This document shows, in pieces, positions 1 through 12,668 of a DNA stretch of 64,000 nucleotides. The position numbers and the translations under genes were made by a program. Where the stretch lies: NCBI GenBank assembly GCA_023376005.1, contig CM042150.1, positions 76,696,688 to 76,760,687 of the forward strand. The letters are read 5' to 3'. The DNA comes from Doryteuthis pealeii. Its lineage: Eukaryota; Mollusca; Cephalopoda; Myopsida; Loliginidae. How positions within the stretch are numbered: position 1 is the first letter of the stretch; the number at the start of each line of letters is the position of its first letter. Under the pieces are notes generated by a model that had not been told where the DNA came from, did not search any database, and saw only the letters and a list, made by a program, of their open reading frames with translations.

Positions 1-20
1 AGTAGTAGTAGTAGTAGTAA
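1..20. repeat. (AGT)n microsatellite at window edge
   Basis: Six AGT units run from the first base, so the tract probably continues outside the window. Confidence 0.85.
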
Positions 21-139
21 TCATGAATTGTACTTTTTATTTTTCAGACTATTTTCTCCTTTATATTAGTTTTGTTGCTTTTTCTTACAATGCTTTGGTA
101 ATTTTATATTTTTATGACATTAAACCAACAGCATAGACT

Positions 140-268
140 TGAGTGCATAGGTTGGTCAAATGGTTACCAAAATGAACTCATAGACCATTGATAGTGAGTT
201 TGATTCCCACTGGGTCCCTAGTACTTGGGCTAAACTAAGCTAAGATTAGTATATGACAACAGCATAAA
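140..268 (+). mobile_element. tRNA-derived SINE, short type A
   Basis: A tRNA-like head has an A-box-like stretch (ggttggtcaaatggttacc) followed about 45 bases later by a degenerate B box (gagtttgattcccactgg). It ends in a ctaaactaagctaa tail and then atgacaaca. The same head, tail and atgacaaca junction recur at 18,617-18,742, which shows this is a family and not chance. It is old and mutated, and Pol III activity is unlikely. Confidence 0.6.
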
Positions 269-282
269 CTTGAAATAATGAA

Positions 283-362
283 GAAGCCTCTACTAACATT
301 TGAACTCATATCTTTTGTCGGAAGGCTGCTTAACAGAATGCTACTTTACCAATTAGGCTAGT
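283..362 (-). mobile_element. tRNA-like SINE relic
   Basis: Read on the minus strand, this holds an A-box-like aattggtaaagtagcat and a B-box-like gagttcaaatgtt at tRNA spacing. No tail or target duplication could be defined. It could be the head of another SINE or a degraded tRNA pseudogene. Confidence 0.4.
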
Positions 363-370
363 AAACTGCA

Positions 371-3300
371 GATGTTGTTCAAATTCAATAGCCATAAGTT
401 TAAACAATATGTGGACTTAGGTTCATAATCAGGAATTGCAGTTATTTTTGCAGTAGTAGTTGCATAAATGTACTATTGTATATAAAATCAAAATGCATCT
501 TATTTATAAAAATTATAATTGAACATAAATAAATAAAGGTAAGTACACTATGAATAACATTTAATAATTATCACCTTTGAGAAATTATAATGATTGGAGT
601 GAAAAGAATTAAGCCCACACTATAATTGTTAAGTTGCAAATTGAATTTAAAATGGTTTATTTCTCTGAATTATAGCAAATTTACTGCAAGTTTGCAAGCA
701 AAATTCTTGCTACTTTGTTATTTTTGCTGTGTCATGGTAACATACATATAAAACTTGAATCATTATGATATACATAACTATGACACAAAAAGAAACAAAA
801 ATAAGATGAAAGAAAAGTATATAAATAACAAAATAGAATATATATATTTTGAAACCAATGTGCAGCAATTTCATCTTACATAAAATTGTACCTCATATCT
901 TCTAAAGTTATTGCTGAGTACTTGTAAATACAGAAATGCTGCACAAGTATATGTTCTTCTAATTATTTTGTTCTCAATGAAAACTTGAGCTACTTCAAGA
1001 AATTTTTTCCCTTCATTTTTTCAAGCTTAAATTCACTTTTTTTAAAAAAATTTCTTCTCAAGTCATAAATGTACTCTATTTTTTTTGTCAAAGATATAAT
1101 AAAAGAAATAAGTATTTTTTTGCCATTTTTTTTAGTATTTCTTATTTTATCAAATTTTTTATGCTGATCTTCTGGTCCTGATTTTTCTAGCAAAGCATTT
1201 TTTTTCTTGTAATTCTAAGCATTGGTTCAGCAAAGTATTAAAAATAAAAAATAAAATGATATAAAAATAGATTCTTATATTGTATTTTTTCTCTTTGCTT
1301 TAAATTTTGGTCCTGAAAAAATGCTTGTTGAGAATAATACTTAGAGCTTTCTTTCACTTTGAAAGTGATTTTCAACAAAGTTGGGTTGTCTCCCTTTATA
1401 AGCTGCATTGAAACTTTAATGGATGTCTTTCCTGTTCCTAAATGGTCACCATTTAATACTGAACTGACTAATCATAGCTTAACTTTGGTGACGAAATAAG
1501 AACTGATGCTTTCAATGTGACTTCAGAGTAAGTCAATGCATTTCTTTTTGTCATAAATGAAATATATTTTTTAGTGAATTTTTTTGTATTTTATTTATTT
1601 AAAAGTGCAAATGGAAACCTTATTTAAAAATTCAAAAGAGAAAATATGAATATGTGATATTCTTAGACTATTTTTTCCCTTTTGCTGTCATGCATAATGT
1701 TTATGATGACATCATCCAATCATTATCATTTCTCAAGGGGGGATAACTTTAAAATGTTAATCATTATCTATTAACATGATGTTTTTATAACTGGTTTAAG
1801 TCATTAAGGTGCTATGCCAATTGTTTTGCCTTCACAGCATCTCTGAGGCGAATAGTAATTATTGGTAACGCCCATCTCCTTTCCATGTAACATGCACAGG
1901 TTGTATTGTGTTAGATGATACCAACAGAAAGGAATGAATCCTGACTAAAGAGCTTCTTCAAACTGCCCTGCTCTTTTACTCATTTTTGTTGATAATAGAA
2001 ATAGATTCATGCCTTTCAGAAGGGCATTAGTATGAAGTGGATGGAAACTGTCACAGCCCAGACAGGTTTTAACATAGGATATTTGACAATCAAATACATT
2101 GTCCTGGAAAAAGTAGTCCAGATATAGTTGTAATGAAAAAATTACATTTTGAAAAGGAATAAATAATGTAGCATAAAGTCTGTCTCTATTAGTTTTTGGA
2201 TTTTACAAAGACCATTACCTAATTATTTTTTTAAAAACATAATGGAATTTTGAATGAGACTGTTTAAAGTCAATTGAAGATAATTTTTTTCATTTCTAAT
2301 GGCGTCCAAGTTGAAGTTTTTGCTTAAAAATTGTTTGAAGTAGTCATGATATATACATAAAGAAAATAAATTGACTGCACAGAAATATATATTTTTATCT
2401 GAACAAGTAATTTTATATTAAATGAAAGTAATCAGAATTCTTTCTGACAAAAATAAATAAAAATGTCTTAATAAGTTGAAAGTAAAGTTCTATCATGTGT
2501 TTTGAATCTTTAAGATGTTCTTATATATTGTGAAGAAAAATAAATCTAAGAAACATTTCTTGTTTATGTTTTTGTAAATAGAAAATGATTCTAAAAATTA
2601 TGGGATTCAAATTTTAGTTTCAATAAATTTAAAATAAAGCTATAAAAATCAATGAAATAGTTTTAGTTTAGATGTATCTTGTTGGATAAGACTGTCCATA
2701 CATAGATTGAAGCTTGTTATTTTACAATCTTTGTAGTAATTAATTTGATGTAAGTGTTAATTGGCTATAAAAGAGGATAGCAAAAAAATAAAAAAAAGAG
2801 ATCTACCAATTATATATTTTTAATAATTTTCTTAAGAAGTCAATTTGGTGGTTCTATATCAATAGTCTATACCTTTTTGTTATTAACATTTTAGTTTCTT
2901 TTAAAAGATCTTTAACAAAGATAATTTATATTTAAAAACTACTGTTTCAATGGGTTAGGGTTACTGATAATTTTTTTTATTTTTTATACAAGCATAACTT
3001 ACAGTAACTGAATCCTGTGGAATATTGTTTACCTCATTAGAAACAATTTTAATTAGAACTCTAATCTCCCATAAGGAAGAAAACATATTTTAAATAAAGT
3101 CTTTTCCCTGAGTCCAGTAAGTATGTATAGCAAATTTGGTTTTGGTGTATTGTTTAGTGTGGCATATTCAATTCATATGGGTTAATTTAAATACTGAACG
3201 ATTTGATTCCCTTTGTAAATGTTTTTCTTAATCAATAACTGTTTTCATGTTTCATTGCAAATCTCTTTTTTTCTTTTTTTTAAATTGTACTTTTTTTTAT

Positions 3301-6300
3301 TTGTCTATGTGGGCAGCTGTATCATATTTGTCAATGTTCATACTTCAACCTTCATTTGGTTTCTTCTTAATAATTTACACATAATTATGGGTTATACTAA
3401 ATGCTAATAATCTTTTGAAGCAAATCTATTTTATCCATAGATAGTATCACTAAGGCTCTATAATTTACAGGTCTGAGTAAGACTTGTATGTCTGACACAA
3501 AAGGGTGCTTTAAATTCCTCTCTGAATAAAAGATGCAGTTTTGTGCCATATACCCGACAATCTTTTAGGGGAGGTTTCTTACTCCTCTGCAGAGGATACA
3601 GGCAGTGGTATTCCTAACAGGGGATCTAAAATTGGTAGCTCTAAACATTTCACACCATTTGGTAATCTATAGAGGCAGACACATAAACGTCTTTTTTAAA
3701 TATATAGATTAATCTGCAACTGCATTTTCATCGTAAAGATCATTGCTCTGGTATTTTTTTTGTTTGTAAGATCCATCTGCAATGGCATTTTCATAGTTAA
3801 AAAAAATGATTTGCAATTTTTTTTCCATAAATCATTTGTCTGTCAGAGAGACAACAAACTCTTCGCAAATTAGAATATAGATTGATCTGCAAATGAATTA
3901 TATCCATTGTGAATTAAAATTTAAAAATAATTTAAAAAAAAATGGAAAATTCCACAGATTGGGGAGAATTCTTTTTTCCACGTTCTCAAAATGCTTGGTA
4001 CAGCAGAAGAAGTGCAGCCTTAGCAGAGTAAATGTTTCTTACAATCTTTTTGGATTTTGGAATAAGCGATTCCAGTTTAGTTGAAGCAGCTAATTCCAAC
4101 GGCAAAGGTTGCATAGTGTAAATGAGGAAGAAAAACAAAAAAAAGCAGATACAACATCTACAGTGCATTACAGTCATCATGGTATGGAACATGCGCTTAT
4201 ACTAGGCATTCGTGAAAAAACTTAGTTTCACCACAGTACAGGATCAGTATTGATCTCACTGAACCACTCTATGTAACGTCTTCGTGGTAAAAAAAAACAT
4301 AAAGGCACATTAGTTTTTTTTAAAAAAATAGAGAGAGAGAAGAAAGAGAAAGAAGGAGAGAGAAGACACAAGAAAGGGATTAGTGAAGTGAACACTTTGA
4401 AGGTTAAAAATGCAATGGTGGAAAAATACCAATGCAAGTACAACGACTGGTAGAATTCCTCGATGGAAAGAAAATGTATTTACCATATATGAATTGGAGA
4501 AAATCTTGAATGGCTTGGTTGATTGATGGACTGGAAATGAAGACATTGACTAAATGTCTGTTGCTGTTTATTTCAAATTATTTATTGTTATTTTATTCTA
4601 TTTTTTTTATAAAGAAAATATGCAGTCAAGAGAGGATAAGAAAGATTTCAAGAGAAATAGAGTTTTTTATTGTATTGTTTTGTATGTGTGGTTTGGTGTA
4701 AGGCCGTGTAAAGTCATAATTTTTTATAGCATTACTTGTGGTCACAAATTAAGGCAGTTCAGCTCAATTGCATTCTTAAAAAGAAAGGATGTCGACTGAG
4801 CAAAAATAATCAAAAGCAGAGAAATTCGCTTAAAACAAAAACAATTTTTGAAATTTTCAGCACCCTATAAAAGTGTGTGTTTGTTGATTAGATTTATATA
4901 AATGATAATAACAGTCCGTCCAAAGATATTTTTTTATATTTGAAGATTAAACAAGAATAATAAGTATTTTTCCCAAAGTAATTTTCATGTTTTATAATAT
5001 CGTTTTATTATGTGGTACAGTAATCATTATTCTAAGAAAGCATAGTATAATAATAAACAACTATGTATATAAATCTGAACTATATATAAATATTCATGTC
5101 CTCAATAACAAAATGTGACTTCATATATATATATTCATTACAACAACTGATATCCTACATGTATGAAAATCCTATAGTTATAGTAAATAAGTCATTTCAG
5201 GAAATTGAAATATATCCATGATTCTTGGTTATAACATTTTTTTTAATCATACATAAATCAGATAGACTAGACTACACTATTAATCCTCTCTGCTCTCTCT
5301 CTCATTCTTTCCCAGCTCTCTTTCTCTCGGTCTCTCTTCTCTCTCTCTCTCTCTTTTACACCTTCATTCACATTTTCTTTTTACTCTCTGACTATAACTG
5401 TCTATATTTTCAATTCTTCCTCCCTACTCTGTATCACACTTTAATGCTCTTTCTCATTCTCTCCGTTCCCCTTTCTTTTTGGTTTCATCGGCTTTCTTCT
5501 TTTCTGTTTTTTCCCTCGATATGATTTTGAAAGGATATAGTCAATTGATGGCTCTCTGTGATCCTCATCTTGCAACTACCTAAAACGTATAACAAGCAGA
5601 AAAGCTATTCCACAGTCATCTATTAAGGAAACGGAAATGAATGACGGTGGGATAATTATTCTAACTGCAAGGTTGAAACGGCCAGAAAATAAAATCACAT
5701 CAATTCTAAACTAATACATATATACAATAGTCTGTATAATTTATTTTTTTGTTCTGTTAATTGAGAACAGGTGATTAAATTATGAAAACACCTTCCTGGA
5801 ACAGCACTGCTTAAAAATTTTAAAAAAGCATAATAAATTTCCCATAAATTATTTTGCTATTCTATCAGTAACAACTTTTTGATTTTGTTTATTTTTAGTT
5901 GGTTGATGTAAAGCCAGTGTGATTTCTAACACTCTGAATTTCCTTACTCAATTTTTTTTGACCATTTCTATTCTATTAACTCAATTCAATTTCCCTGTTT
6001 TTCAATTTTGTATCCTATTTACCCACTGTCTGTTCTGAGCAGATGTGCCGAAGGTCAATTTTTTAAGCAGGTACAAAACTGGTTTTAACATTCTGAGTTT
6101 TTCCTTCTCCTAGACTGGTTGCCTAAACAAGGGGATAACGACTTGTCTGAGAACTGAATTGGATTGATGGTCTTTCTTTTACGAATACAAAAGGGCTTTT
6201 CTGTGATAAATTAAATGCAACAGCTCATCCGGGATTTGGGCACGACATCCATTTCATATGATGGTAAACGATAGATTCTAAGCAATGGCTCTTTTTTCTA

Positions 6301-6925
6301 TTCTGTAATTGGGAAGTTGTATTGTCCAGAAACATGGCCTCTTAATATTACATTTCACTGTGTTGAGAGAGAAAACGCTTTTTCTAGCGTCTCCTTGGTA
6401 AATGCATTTGATAAATCGGCATTTTACGCTAATTGAGGGTTGATATTTACAATAGTATGTGGAAATTAAGAATCAACAGATGGGTTACATATTTGTTGCT
6501 TTTTATTTTAAAAAAGAAGTCAAGAAGAAGACAATATTTCTTTGACTACATCACAAAAAAAAGTTTAATTAAATGATTGAAAGAGCAAGATAAATTTAAC
6601 AAAAAGATTAGATATATCTTAACTCAATAAAAATGCATTTTTTGCAGTGAAAATATTTCTTCTATTTATTTTTAATCAATAAAAAGATAAATAAAAATTG
6701 GGTTTTAAATAAATCGATGAATAAAAATTTATACTGTGGAAACAGAGTTTCCAATTGTAAAAAAAAAGAAATTAAATTAAATTAAATTAAACAATGTAAA
6801 CCAAAAAAAAAAATGAGATATAGTTGAAACTATCAGCTGAGAAGATCTTACAGGAAAAAAAACTTGAAATTGTTTTTTAATTGTATTGCAGTAGATAACT
6901 GAGAAATCTTCATAAAATCTAAAAA
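371..6925. other. AT-rich non-coding stretch
   Basis: No exon or recognisable element is supported here. Open frames are short, AT-driven and have no protein family likeness. Contents include homopolymer A/T runs, a single gggataac motif near 1,738 related to the mollusc-type repeat at 62 kb, a GA-rich purine tract at about 4,326-4,372, and a CT-rich tract at about 5,288-5,355. The CT-rich tract makes a spurious hydrophobic Ser/Leu/Phe frame. A slightly GC-richer patch at 6,100-6,450 was read in all frames without a match. Confidence 0.6.
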
Positions 6926-6975
6926 TGTGTGTGTGGTGTGTGTGTAATGTGTGTGTGTGTGTGTGGTGTGTGTGG
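6926..6975. repeat. interrupted (GT)n microsatellite
   Basis: GT repeats are interrupted by GG and AA. On the other strand they give a spurious His/Thr-rich frame. Confidence 0.9.
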
Positions 6976-7334
6976 CATGGGCGTGTATATGTGCTATCAG
7001 ATATATCATCTTAATATAAGTACTTTTTGAAAGTTTCACCAGATATTCTCCCTTTTATCAAAGACGTAGGCAGAAGTTTCATCCATAATATAAAGATTCC
7101 TTTTAATTTTCATAACTGGATTTAAAAATTGAACCCTGTCCTACACAGCTGACATGATAAATTTCAAAATTTAATCATAAATTAATTTCCATTTTACATT
7201 CTAATCACAAAAATAATAATAAATAATAAATTATCTCTGAAATTTTAAATTAAGTATTTAACTGTATTTACAATTAACGTTCCCAGCATAGATTTCAAAC
7301 AAAATTTTTAAAAATTGAAAAAATTACTGTTAAT

Positions 7335-7500
7335 ATATATTATATATATATATATTATATATATATAAATATCTAATAATATTATCAGTGTCTGAACGAA
7401 GGGCTCGTGAGCATATCAGCGAGTTGGGAATGGTGTCATACCAGATTCATGTATTTAAGGCTTTTATTCCCAAATATATATATATATATATATATTATAT
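7335..7500. repeat. two (TA)n tracts
   Basis: TA runs at about 7,335-7,370 and 7,473-7,500 flank about 100 bases of ordinary sequence. Similar TA runs border many of the insertions in this window. Confidence 0.85.
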
Positions 7501-7624
7501 GTTATTAATTATATATGTATGGGTTAAAAAACTTCCAAATAATTTCCCTTTTAGTAAAAATATAATTTAATTCGTGAATAATGTTAAGCAATGAATTAAT
7601 TTCATCAATATAATAGTGCATATT

Positions 7625-8110
7625 ATTTGATCAACTTTTCACATTATCGGAAGATTTGTTTGATGTCTCTTAAATGGTTTCAAGTTCAAGTTTTTTCAAC
7701 AAATATTTTTCACTGATCTTTTTTGAGAAACTTTTTGTCCATTAGAGAATTCTTTATAGAGAATGAAAAAGATGAATCCACTTGATGACGGTCTGGTTGA
7801 AAATGGCTGATGGGGTAGAACAGACTAGCCTAATCAAATTTTTTTCTTGCATGATATATTGGCTGAATTTAGTATTGTGTTATGATTTGGAGAAAGCATC
7901 ACAATTTTCCTTCTATTGAACCAAGAGCGAGAATTTTCTTAGAAGATTTTTTAATGTCCACATTGCAACTGTTGAGATATAAGTTCTGCAAACTGAGTGA
8001 CTGATTCTGTTTAAAAACTCAAATGAATGATACTGTGGTGCATCCCACACCATAACACAGCAATAAACAGTTTTCTAATTAATCTCTGGCCTTTGGGGTT
8101 GGCTGTGGAG
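7625..8110 (-). pseudogene. decayed mariner-type transposase (C-terminal half)
   Basis: Conceptual minus-strand reading, with several stops and frameshifts, shows the catalytic-to-C-terminal part of a mariner (IS630/Tc1/mariner superfamily) transposase. Around 8,045-8,065 lies a VLWCGM-like block that corresponds to the VWW strand preceding the second catalytic Asp. Near 7,795-7,825 is VLPHQPFSTRPSSSGFIFF, matching the family's VLPHPPYSPDLAPSDYHLF block. The following FSNGQKV and the terminal NLPIM-KVDQ match the usual C-terminal order. The third catalytic Asp position reads Gly, and stop codons interrupt the frame, so the copy is inactive. A possible PQPTPKAR segment near 8,090-8,110 marks the N-terminal limit. 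Terminal inverted repeats were not identified. Confidence 0.65.
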
Positions 8111-8980
8111 ATTCTTTCTTGTCAAATCCGCTGCAGTTTGCATTGAACATTAGTCTAAAGACACATTTTTTGTCACAAGTAAATCATATTCTTTAGACAG
8201 GTTATTTCTCTGCTTTGAAAGAGACGTATCTTCCTTATTATTTCCTATAGTAAGAGTATGGGAAACCCCAAGATCCAAGCTTCGCTCCCTTTTCCTATCT
8301 TTTTCAAGTGGTAGGCAGATTGCTGATTGGGATATTGCTAGTTTCAAGTAAGATCTATTCCAAGCATTTCTCTTAACGCATACCTTGATTGAGGTCTCAC
8401 AATAAGGCGTTCCTAATCTGGGCTTCAAAAATCTCTTCAATTTTACATTATTGCAAAAATAAAACTTTGAAAATCAGTTTCAGTCTTAGTGGTCACCAAG
8501 ACAGCCTGGCATAAATCCAACAATTTTCCCTTAAGCTCGTTTCTGTAGCAATTTTAATTATTTTTTACAACACCCACAAAATATGCACTTTCAATTCCTC
8601 ATTTTCAGCCTGAGAAATCATAGTTTTATTTAAATTTATTGATGTGCAAATTTTCACTACTGAAATTCAATCCAAATTTTGTCAGGGGCAATCTCATATA
8701 TTTTGAAGATAGAGGAAATACTGCAAAATTGCGAATTTTGCAATATCAGAGTAAAAGATTTTCAAAGAACGAAATGTCTGGCTTTACAAGTTTCAAGTGG
8801 TTATTTCATAAGTATAAATTTTCAATAAATCTCTTCAATTTTTCCTATATTACAACCTAAAATAATTGTTAATCTATCTAATCTAAAAATTGGTACACAT
8901 AAATTTTATTGGAAAAGCATGTGTACCTTACATTTAGGAGTAAAGCATCACAGACAGTTTCAAATTGGTTCAACCACACA
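8111..8980. other. non-coding stretch next to mariner relic
   Basis: A 96-codon minus-strand frame at 8,150-8,440 is open but shows no recognisable domain. It lies where the N-terminal half of the mariner relic would be expected, yet it does not resemble the helix-turn-helix region. No other feature is supported. Confidence 0.4.
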
Positions 8981-8982
8981 AC

Positions 8983-9030
8983 CACACACACACACACATA
9001 TATAATTATATATAATATATATTATATATT
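8983..9030. repeat. (CA)n/(TA)n microsatellite
   Basis: A short CA run passes into imperfect TA repeats. Confidence 0.85.
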
Positions 9031-9358
9031 GTGATTGGCAACAGTCTTGTCAAGTAAGTGACACTCCTTCATTCATTGTCCCTAGTGAGCTCATTCATGA
9101 CTTTTCAATCCCGCAAAGTCTTTTTCTATTTAGAAGCATATCTGGCACAGCATAAACGATAGAAAATGTTGACTGAGTCGCCAGGTGTTGTTATATCCTA
9201 CTCTCACTGTGACTTTCCCTGTGAAAGCTCTGAGCCACCAACTGTTTTGTGCAGCTGGAACATAAAAAATCCTCATGTTGGGGCGTATGCTAGGAAAATC
9301 AGATTGTTGGCATGGTAAGACAACAATTGCAGTTGGGTAGCGTCGTCATGTGATTTCA
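9031..9358. other. GC-richer unidentified segment between TA repeats
   Basis: About 330 bases of visibly less AT-rich sequence are bounded on both sides by TA microsatellites, the same context in which other mobile elements of this window sit. No open frame, tRNA-like box or terminal inverted repeat could be shown. It may be an unclassified dispersed element. Confidence 0.3.
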
Positions 9359-9388
9359 TGTATATATATATATATATATATTATTTTG

Positions 9389-9426
<38 letters not shown>

Positions 9427-9455
9427 TATTATATATATATATATTATAATATACT
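9359..9455. repeat. (TA)n - poly(A) - (TA)n tract
   Basis: A TA run (9,359-9,381) is followed by about 31 consecutive A residues and then more TA. The poly(A) could be a retroposon tail, but nothing recognisable precedes it directly. Confidence 0.85.
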
Positions 9456-9569
9456 ATCACATTGCATAGTAAATGTGTAATGCATCTGGTGTGTGTCCTA
9501 TGCTGTTGAGTTACAAAACTTTTTTCCAGTGCACAGATCCGAAGCAGAAAATTTCCTAATAGACTGCAC

Positions 9570-9845
9570 AGTAGGGAGGTGGCTACTGGCATAAACAGGT
9601 AGAGGTGGACTTGGCTACCTGAGTGAGAATGTTTGTATTTACCATGGCACTAATCTTCTTGGGAAAGTATTCTCACTGCCAAACTATGGGTTAAATAGAA
9701 GGGCAAACAGCGCTTTTTACTTGGTATGGCAACCAATCCTGGAGAAGGGAAACACTGAATTAAACCAGTTTTGTAAGACTTGAAGAAGGATGGACTTCAC
9801 CAGGTTTTCCTACCAAGGCAAGCTAACCTAAATATCACACACAAC
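9570..9845 (+). mobile_element. tRNA-derived SINE, type B
   Basis: This matches the body of the commonest repeat in the window. In order it has a degraded tRNA-like head, a cttgggaaagtattctc block, a ctatgggttaaatag block, a ttggtatggcaacca block, and a gagaagggaaacactgaatt block near the 3' end. The same block order is seen at 11.5, 18.8, 33.5, 33.8, 35.9, 53.1 and 57.1 kb. tRNA-derived SINEs are known from cephalopods, but assignment to a named family needs a database. Confidence 0.7.
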
Positions 9846-10624
9846 AAAACTGGTGTATAGGACCAGCAATAATGAGAGAATGTCCAATACTCTGATTCTC
9901 GGGGGAAGGTATGTCACCTAAGTAAATAACCCATGATTTGATGGTATATGCTAGTTTAATTCTTTTTCAACATTCTTTTGATTTTAGTTTTTGTATTTGA
10001 TCTTTTCCTGATTGTGCATTAAGCTTAAACTTGCCATCTGAAAGTTACTTAACACAGAAAAAAGAAGATTCTCAGAATTATATTAGGAAAGACAAGAAAA
10101 GAAATGAAAAATTTCAAAAAACCGAATTCTTTTTTACTCATCTTACTCAATTATGAATAAGACAATAATGTTATTTGATGTGAATCACTCTTTTTCAAGA
10201 ACAAAGACATTCAATTTAATGTTCTCTTTTATTCATTGACCAAGCAAATTGATTTTATTATTTTTTGATTTAAATAGAGGAAAAAGATCTATGGTAAATT
10301 ACATAAATTCAATAAATAATTGTTTTATTTATCAGATTCTGACTGTGGTGTAGTTATTTGTTTATGTTTACAAAGGTGTTGGTTAACTGGTTATAAATCC
10401 TATTTAATAGTAAAGACCTCCTTATTTTTATATACTTGCAAAATTTAAGCAAAATAATTTACAGTTTCCCCAAATGCAGTGATGACCTTGAAGGTGTCTG
10501 GGCTTATTTTATTCTATAATATTTATCTATTAGTTGTTGTACTGTTGCCATTGGCTGGGTTATATAGTTCCCAACTAAATTTTATTATACTATTTAAAAT
10601 CTCCATTGTTCACAGCATTGGAGA
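9846..10624. other. AT-rich stretch up to the assembly gap
   Basis: No gene or repeat is supported. The last bases before the gap do not match the sequence that follows the right arm of the inverted repeat, so the mirror symmetry does not continue left of the gap. Confidence 0.5.
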
Positions 10625-10724
10625 NNNNNNNNNNNNNNNNNNNNNNNNNNNNNNNNNNNNNNNNNNNNNNNNNNNNNNNNNNNNNNNNNNNNNNNNNNNN
10701 NNNNNNNNNNNNNNNNNNNNNNNN
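10625..10724. other. assembly gap (100 N)
   Basis: Exactly 100 N bases, a conventional placeholder for a gap of unknown size. It coincides with the left boundary of the 20-kb inverted repeat and cuts through a SINE whose complete mirror copy is at 30,850-31,035. Confidence 0.99.
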
Positions 10725-10860
10725 CAAACTTGCAGATCCAATTACTACTGAACAATGAGTTTTAATCCTCACTGGGATACACCATACATAGATCTTGTGT
10801 CACATCCTACTCATGGCGAAGGGTTGGGTAGATAACCTATGTCAGTATTATAACTGTATC
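10725..10860 (+). mobile_element. SINE type B, truncated by gap
   Basis: A B-box-like gagttttaatcctcactgg is followed by cttgtgtcacatcctactca and gaagggttgg, the 3' tail also seen at 33,713 and 57,218. The tRNA-like head is missing here because of the N gap. Confidence 0.6.
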
Positions 10861-11413
10861 ATGTGGATAGCTTTCCATTAGGTAATGTTTCATATAGTTA
10901 AATCATGGATAATAAGTGATAATCCCATATGAAGAGGTCCTGAACTGGTAAAAAATGCTTTTGGATATGATATGCCTTGGTGGACACCACTCCTAAAATC
11001 CTATGACTCCACTCATATCAGGGATCCTGCACTTAAAGTGAACTGAGCCTTTAGAGCAATTCCAATATTTAATAACTTTATTCTATAAGATCTGTTGACA
11101 TTCTTTGCTTTAGAGGGAATGAAAATTCATGTGCTTCCTGGGTTCCACTTTGACCACTGGACAGATTCTTTTGCCATGTCTTCTCTAAGTGAATTGGAAG
11201 TGAATATAAAAAAGCCTTGTAATTAATGTGTTCAACTTAAAGACAAACCCCATTAATCAAATAAGACAGCTGCTTCTCTTTCTGTTCGTTCACATTAGAA
11301 CTTTGCTGGTCTGAATTACTACTATACCATAAAACAAATTTCAGCACTGAATTGTAACTCTTTGAAATGTAAGCCACAGTATCCAACAATACAAATATGT
11401 AACAGTAAACTCC

Positions 11414-11462
11414 TTATATATATATATATATATATAATATATATTTATATATATATATATTA
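11414..11462. repeat. (TA)n microsatellite
   Basis: An imperfect TA run, mirrored at 30,248-30,296. Confidence 0.9.
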
Positions 11463-11529
11463 TGCAGGTTTCTGTGATGAGGGATACAAAGATATTGAAA
11501 TTTTATTTCAGTTACAGAATTTCAATACC

Positions 11530-11825
11530 GTAGAGTTGGGTAGTGGAAGTGCTCATGGTGTAAAGGTTTTGTTGTAGGAAGTGGACTCAGCTATTTGAAG
11601 TTTTCAAAATCCGGAAGAGGCTGTTTGCATTTCACTGAAGTGCTATTAGCCTTGTCAAGTGTTTGAATCCAATTATTCTTTCTCCAGCTATGGGGTAAAT
11701 AGAGGGCAGATTGGTCTCTTTAACTTTGGTTTGGTCCACTGGTCTTTGAGAAGGAAAACTAACTTCAAACAGTTATAGACTTTGTGACCAATTGGTTCCG
11801 CCTGGTTTTCCTGTCCAAAAACATG
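11530..11825 (+). mobile_element. tRNA-derived SINE, type B (left-arm copy)
   Basis: The A-box-like catggtgtaaaggttttgtt is followed by gtaggaagtggactcagct. The diagnostic blocks agctatggggtaaatag, ctctttaactttgg and gagaaggaaaactaacttca come after it in the usual order. The mirror copy at 29,895-30,190 reads more regularly, for example tagctgggtaaata without extra bases. Confidence 0.75.
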
Positions 11826-12417
11826 CTATATGAGTAGCACTCCATGAACAAAAACTATTTCATGAAACGAGTGAGAGAGTGAGTGAGATTTTGTAAAAAA
11901 AATGATGCCTAATTATAATCCATTTTGACAGAAAATGTTCCACTAGAAAAATGAAAACCTTTGCAAATTGAATAACATTTTGCCTTTAAATGCAAAGTTT
12001 TATTTCATTTACTCCAAAAATGTTTTCAGGTTGATTTTTTAATTGATGTTCTTTATTAAAGTACTTAATGACTTAAATTCTTTTATATGAATATTTTATT
12101 TCTTCAAAGATTAACTAAGAAGCAACCTGTCAAAGTAAAACTGGGCTGTGATTATTTTGCATTGAAAACTCTTGAAAAAAGTCAGGAATTTATTTTAAAA
12201 TGGCATGGCACCCAACAACTAAATAGTTTTAGTAAAAAGTCATCCATCCATTTAACACAGGAAGGTAACTTTTCAAACTTTTTGCCTGCTCCCCTGACAA
12301 AGGTAGCAGTATGAAACAAAATCAACTTTACCAATTGAAATTGTACTTCAGAACTGGTTCTAACATGCAGATATTTTAAATATGTGCATAATTATATACT
12401 AAAGTAAAAAAAAGTTG

Positions 12418-12622
12418 CCAGAGTGGCCTGTTGTCAGTATCAGCCAAACAGTGTAAGGAGTCTAGGACTAAGAGATTGTTTTTGCTGAGGTGGGAGCATC
12501 ACATATCACCTTCAGCTTCTCACTTTACCGCACAGATCAGATTACCTGCAGAGACCAGTTTTCAAAACCCAAACACCTTGTGATATCTAGATTGTGCTCT
12601 ACCAACTAGTCGTATTAAACAC
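12418..12622 (-). mobile_element. tRNA-derived SINE, type C (left-arm copy)
   Basis: Minus-strand reading gives an A box (gactagttggtagagcac) and, about 35 bases on, a B-box-like block ending in an intact tRNA-type spacing. The body ends with ggctgatactgacaacaggcc. The same body is found at 55,745-56,003 (-) and its tail at 48,548-48,660 (+). The mirror copy is at 29,104-29,310. Confidence 0.75.
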
Positions 12623-12668
12623 ACACACACACACACACACAACACACACACACACACACACACACACA
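12618..12668. repeat. (AC)n microsatellite
   Basis: About 25 AC units with one slip, abutting the SINE head. Mirrored at 29,059-29,103. Confidence 0.95.

Noticed and set aside
5225..5524. 99-codon hydrophobic frame
   Set aside because: CT- and TTT-rich DNA gives Leu/Ser/Phe runs. No start context, family likeness or splice sites.
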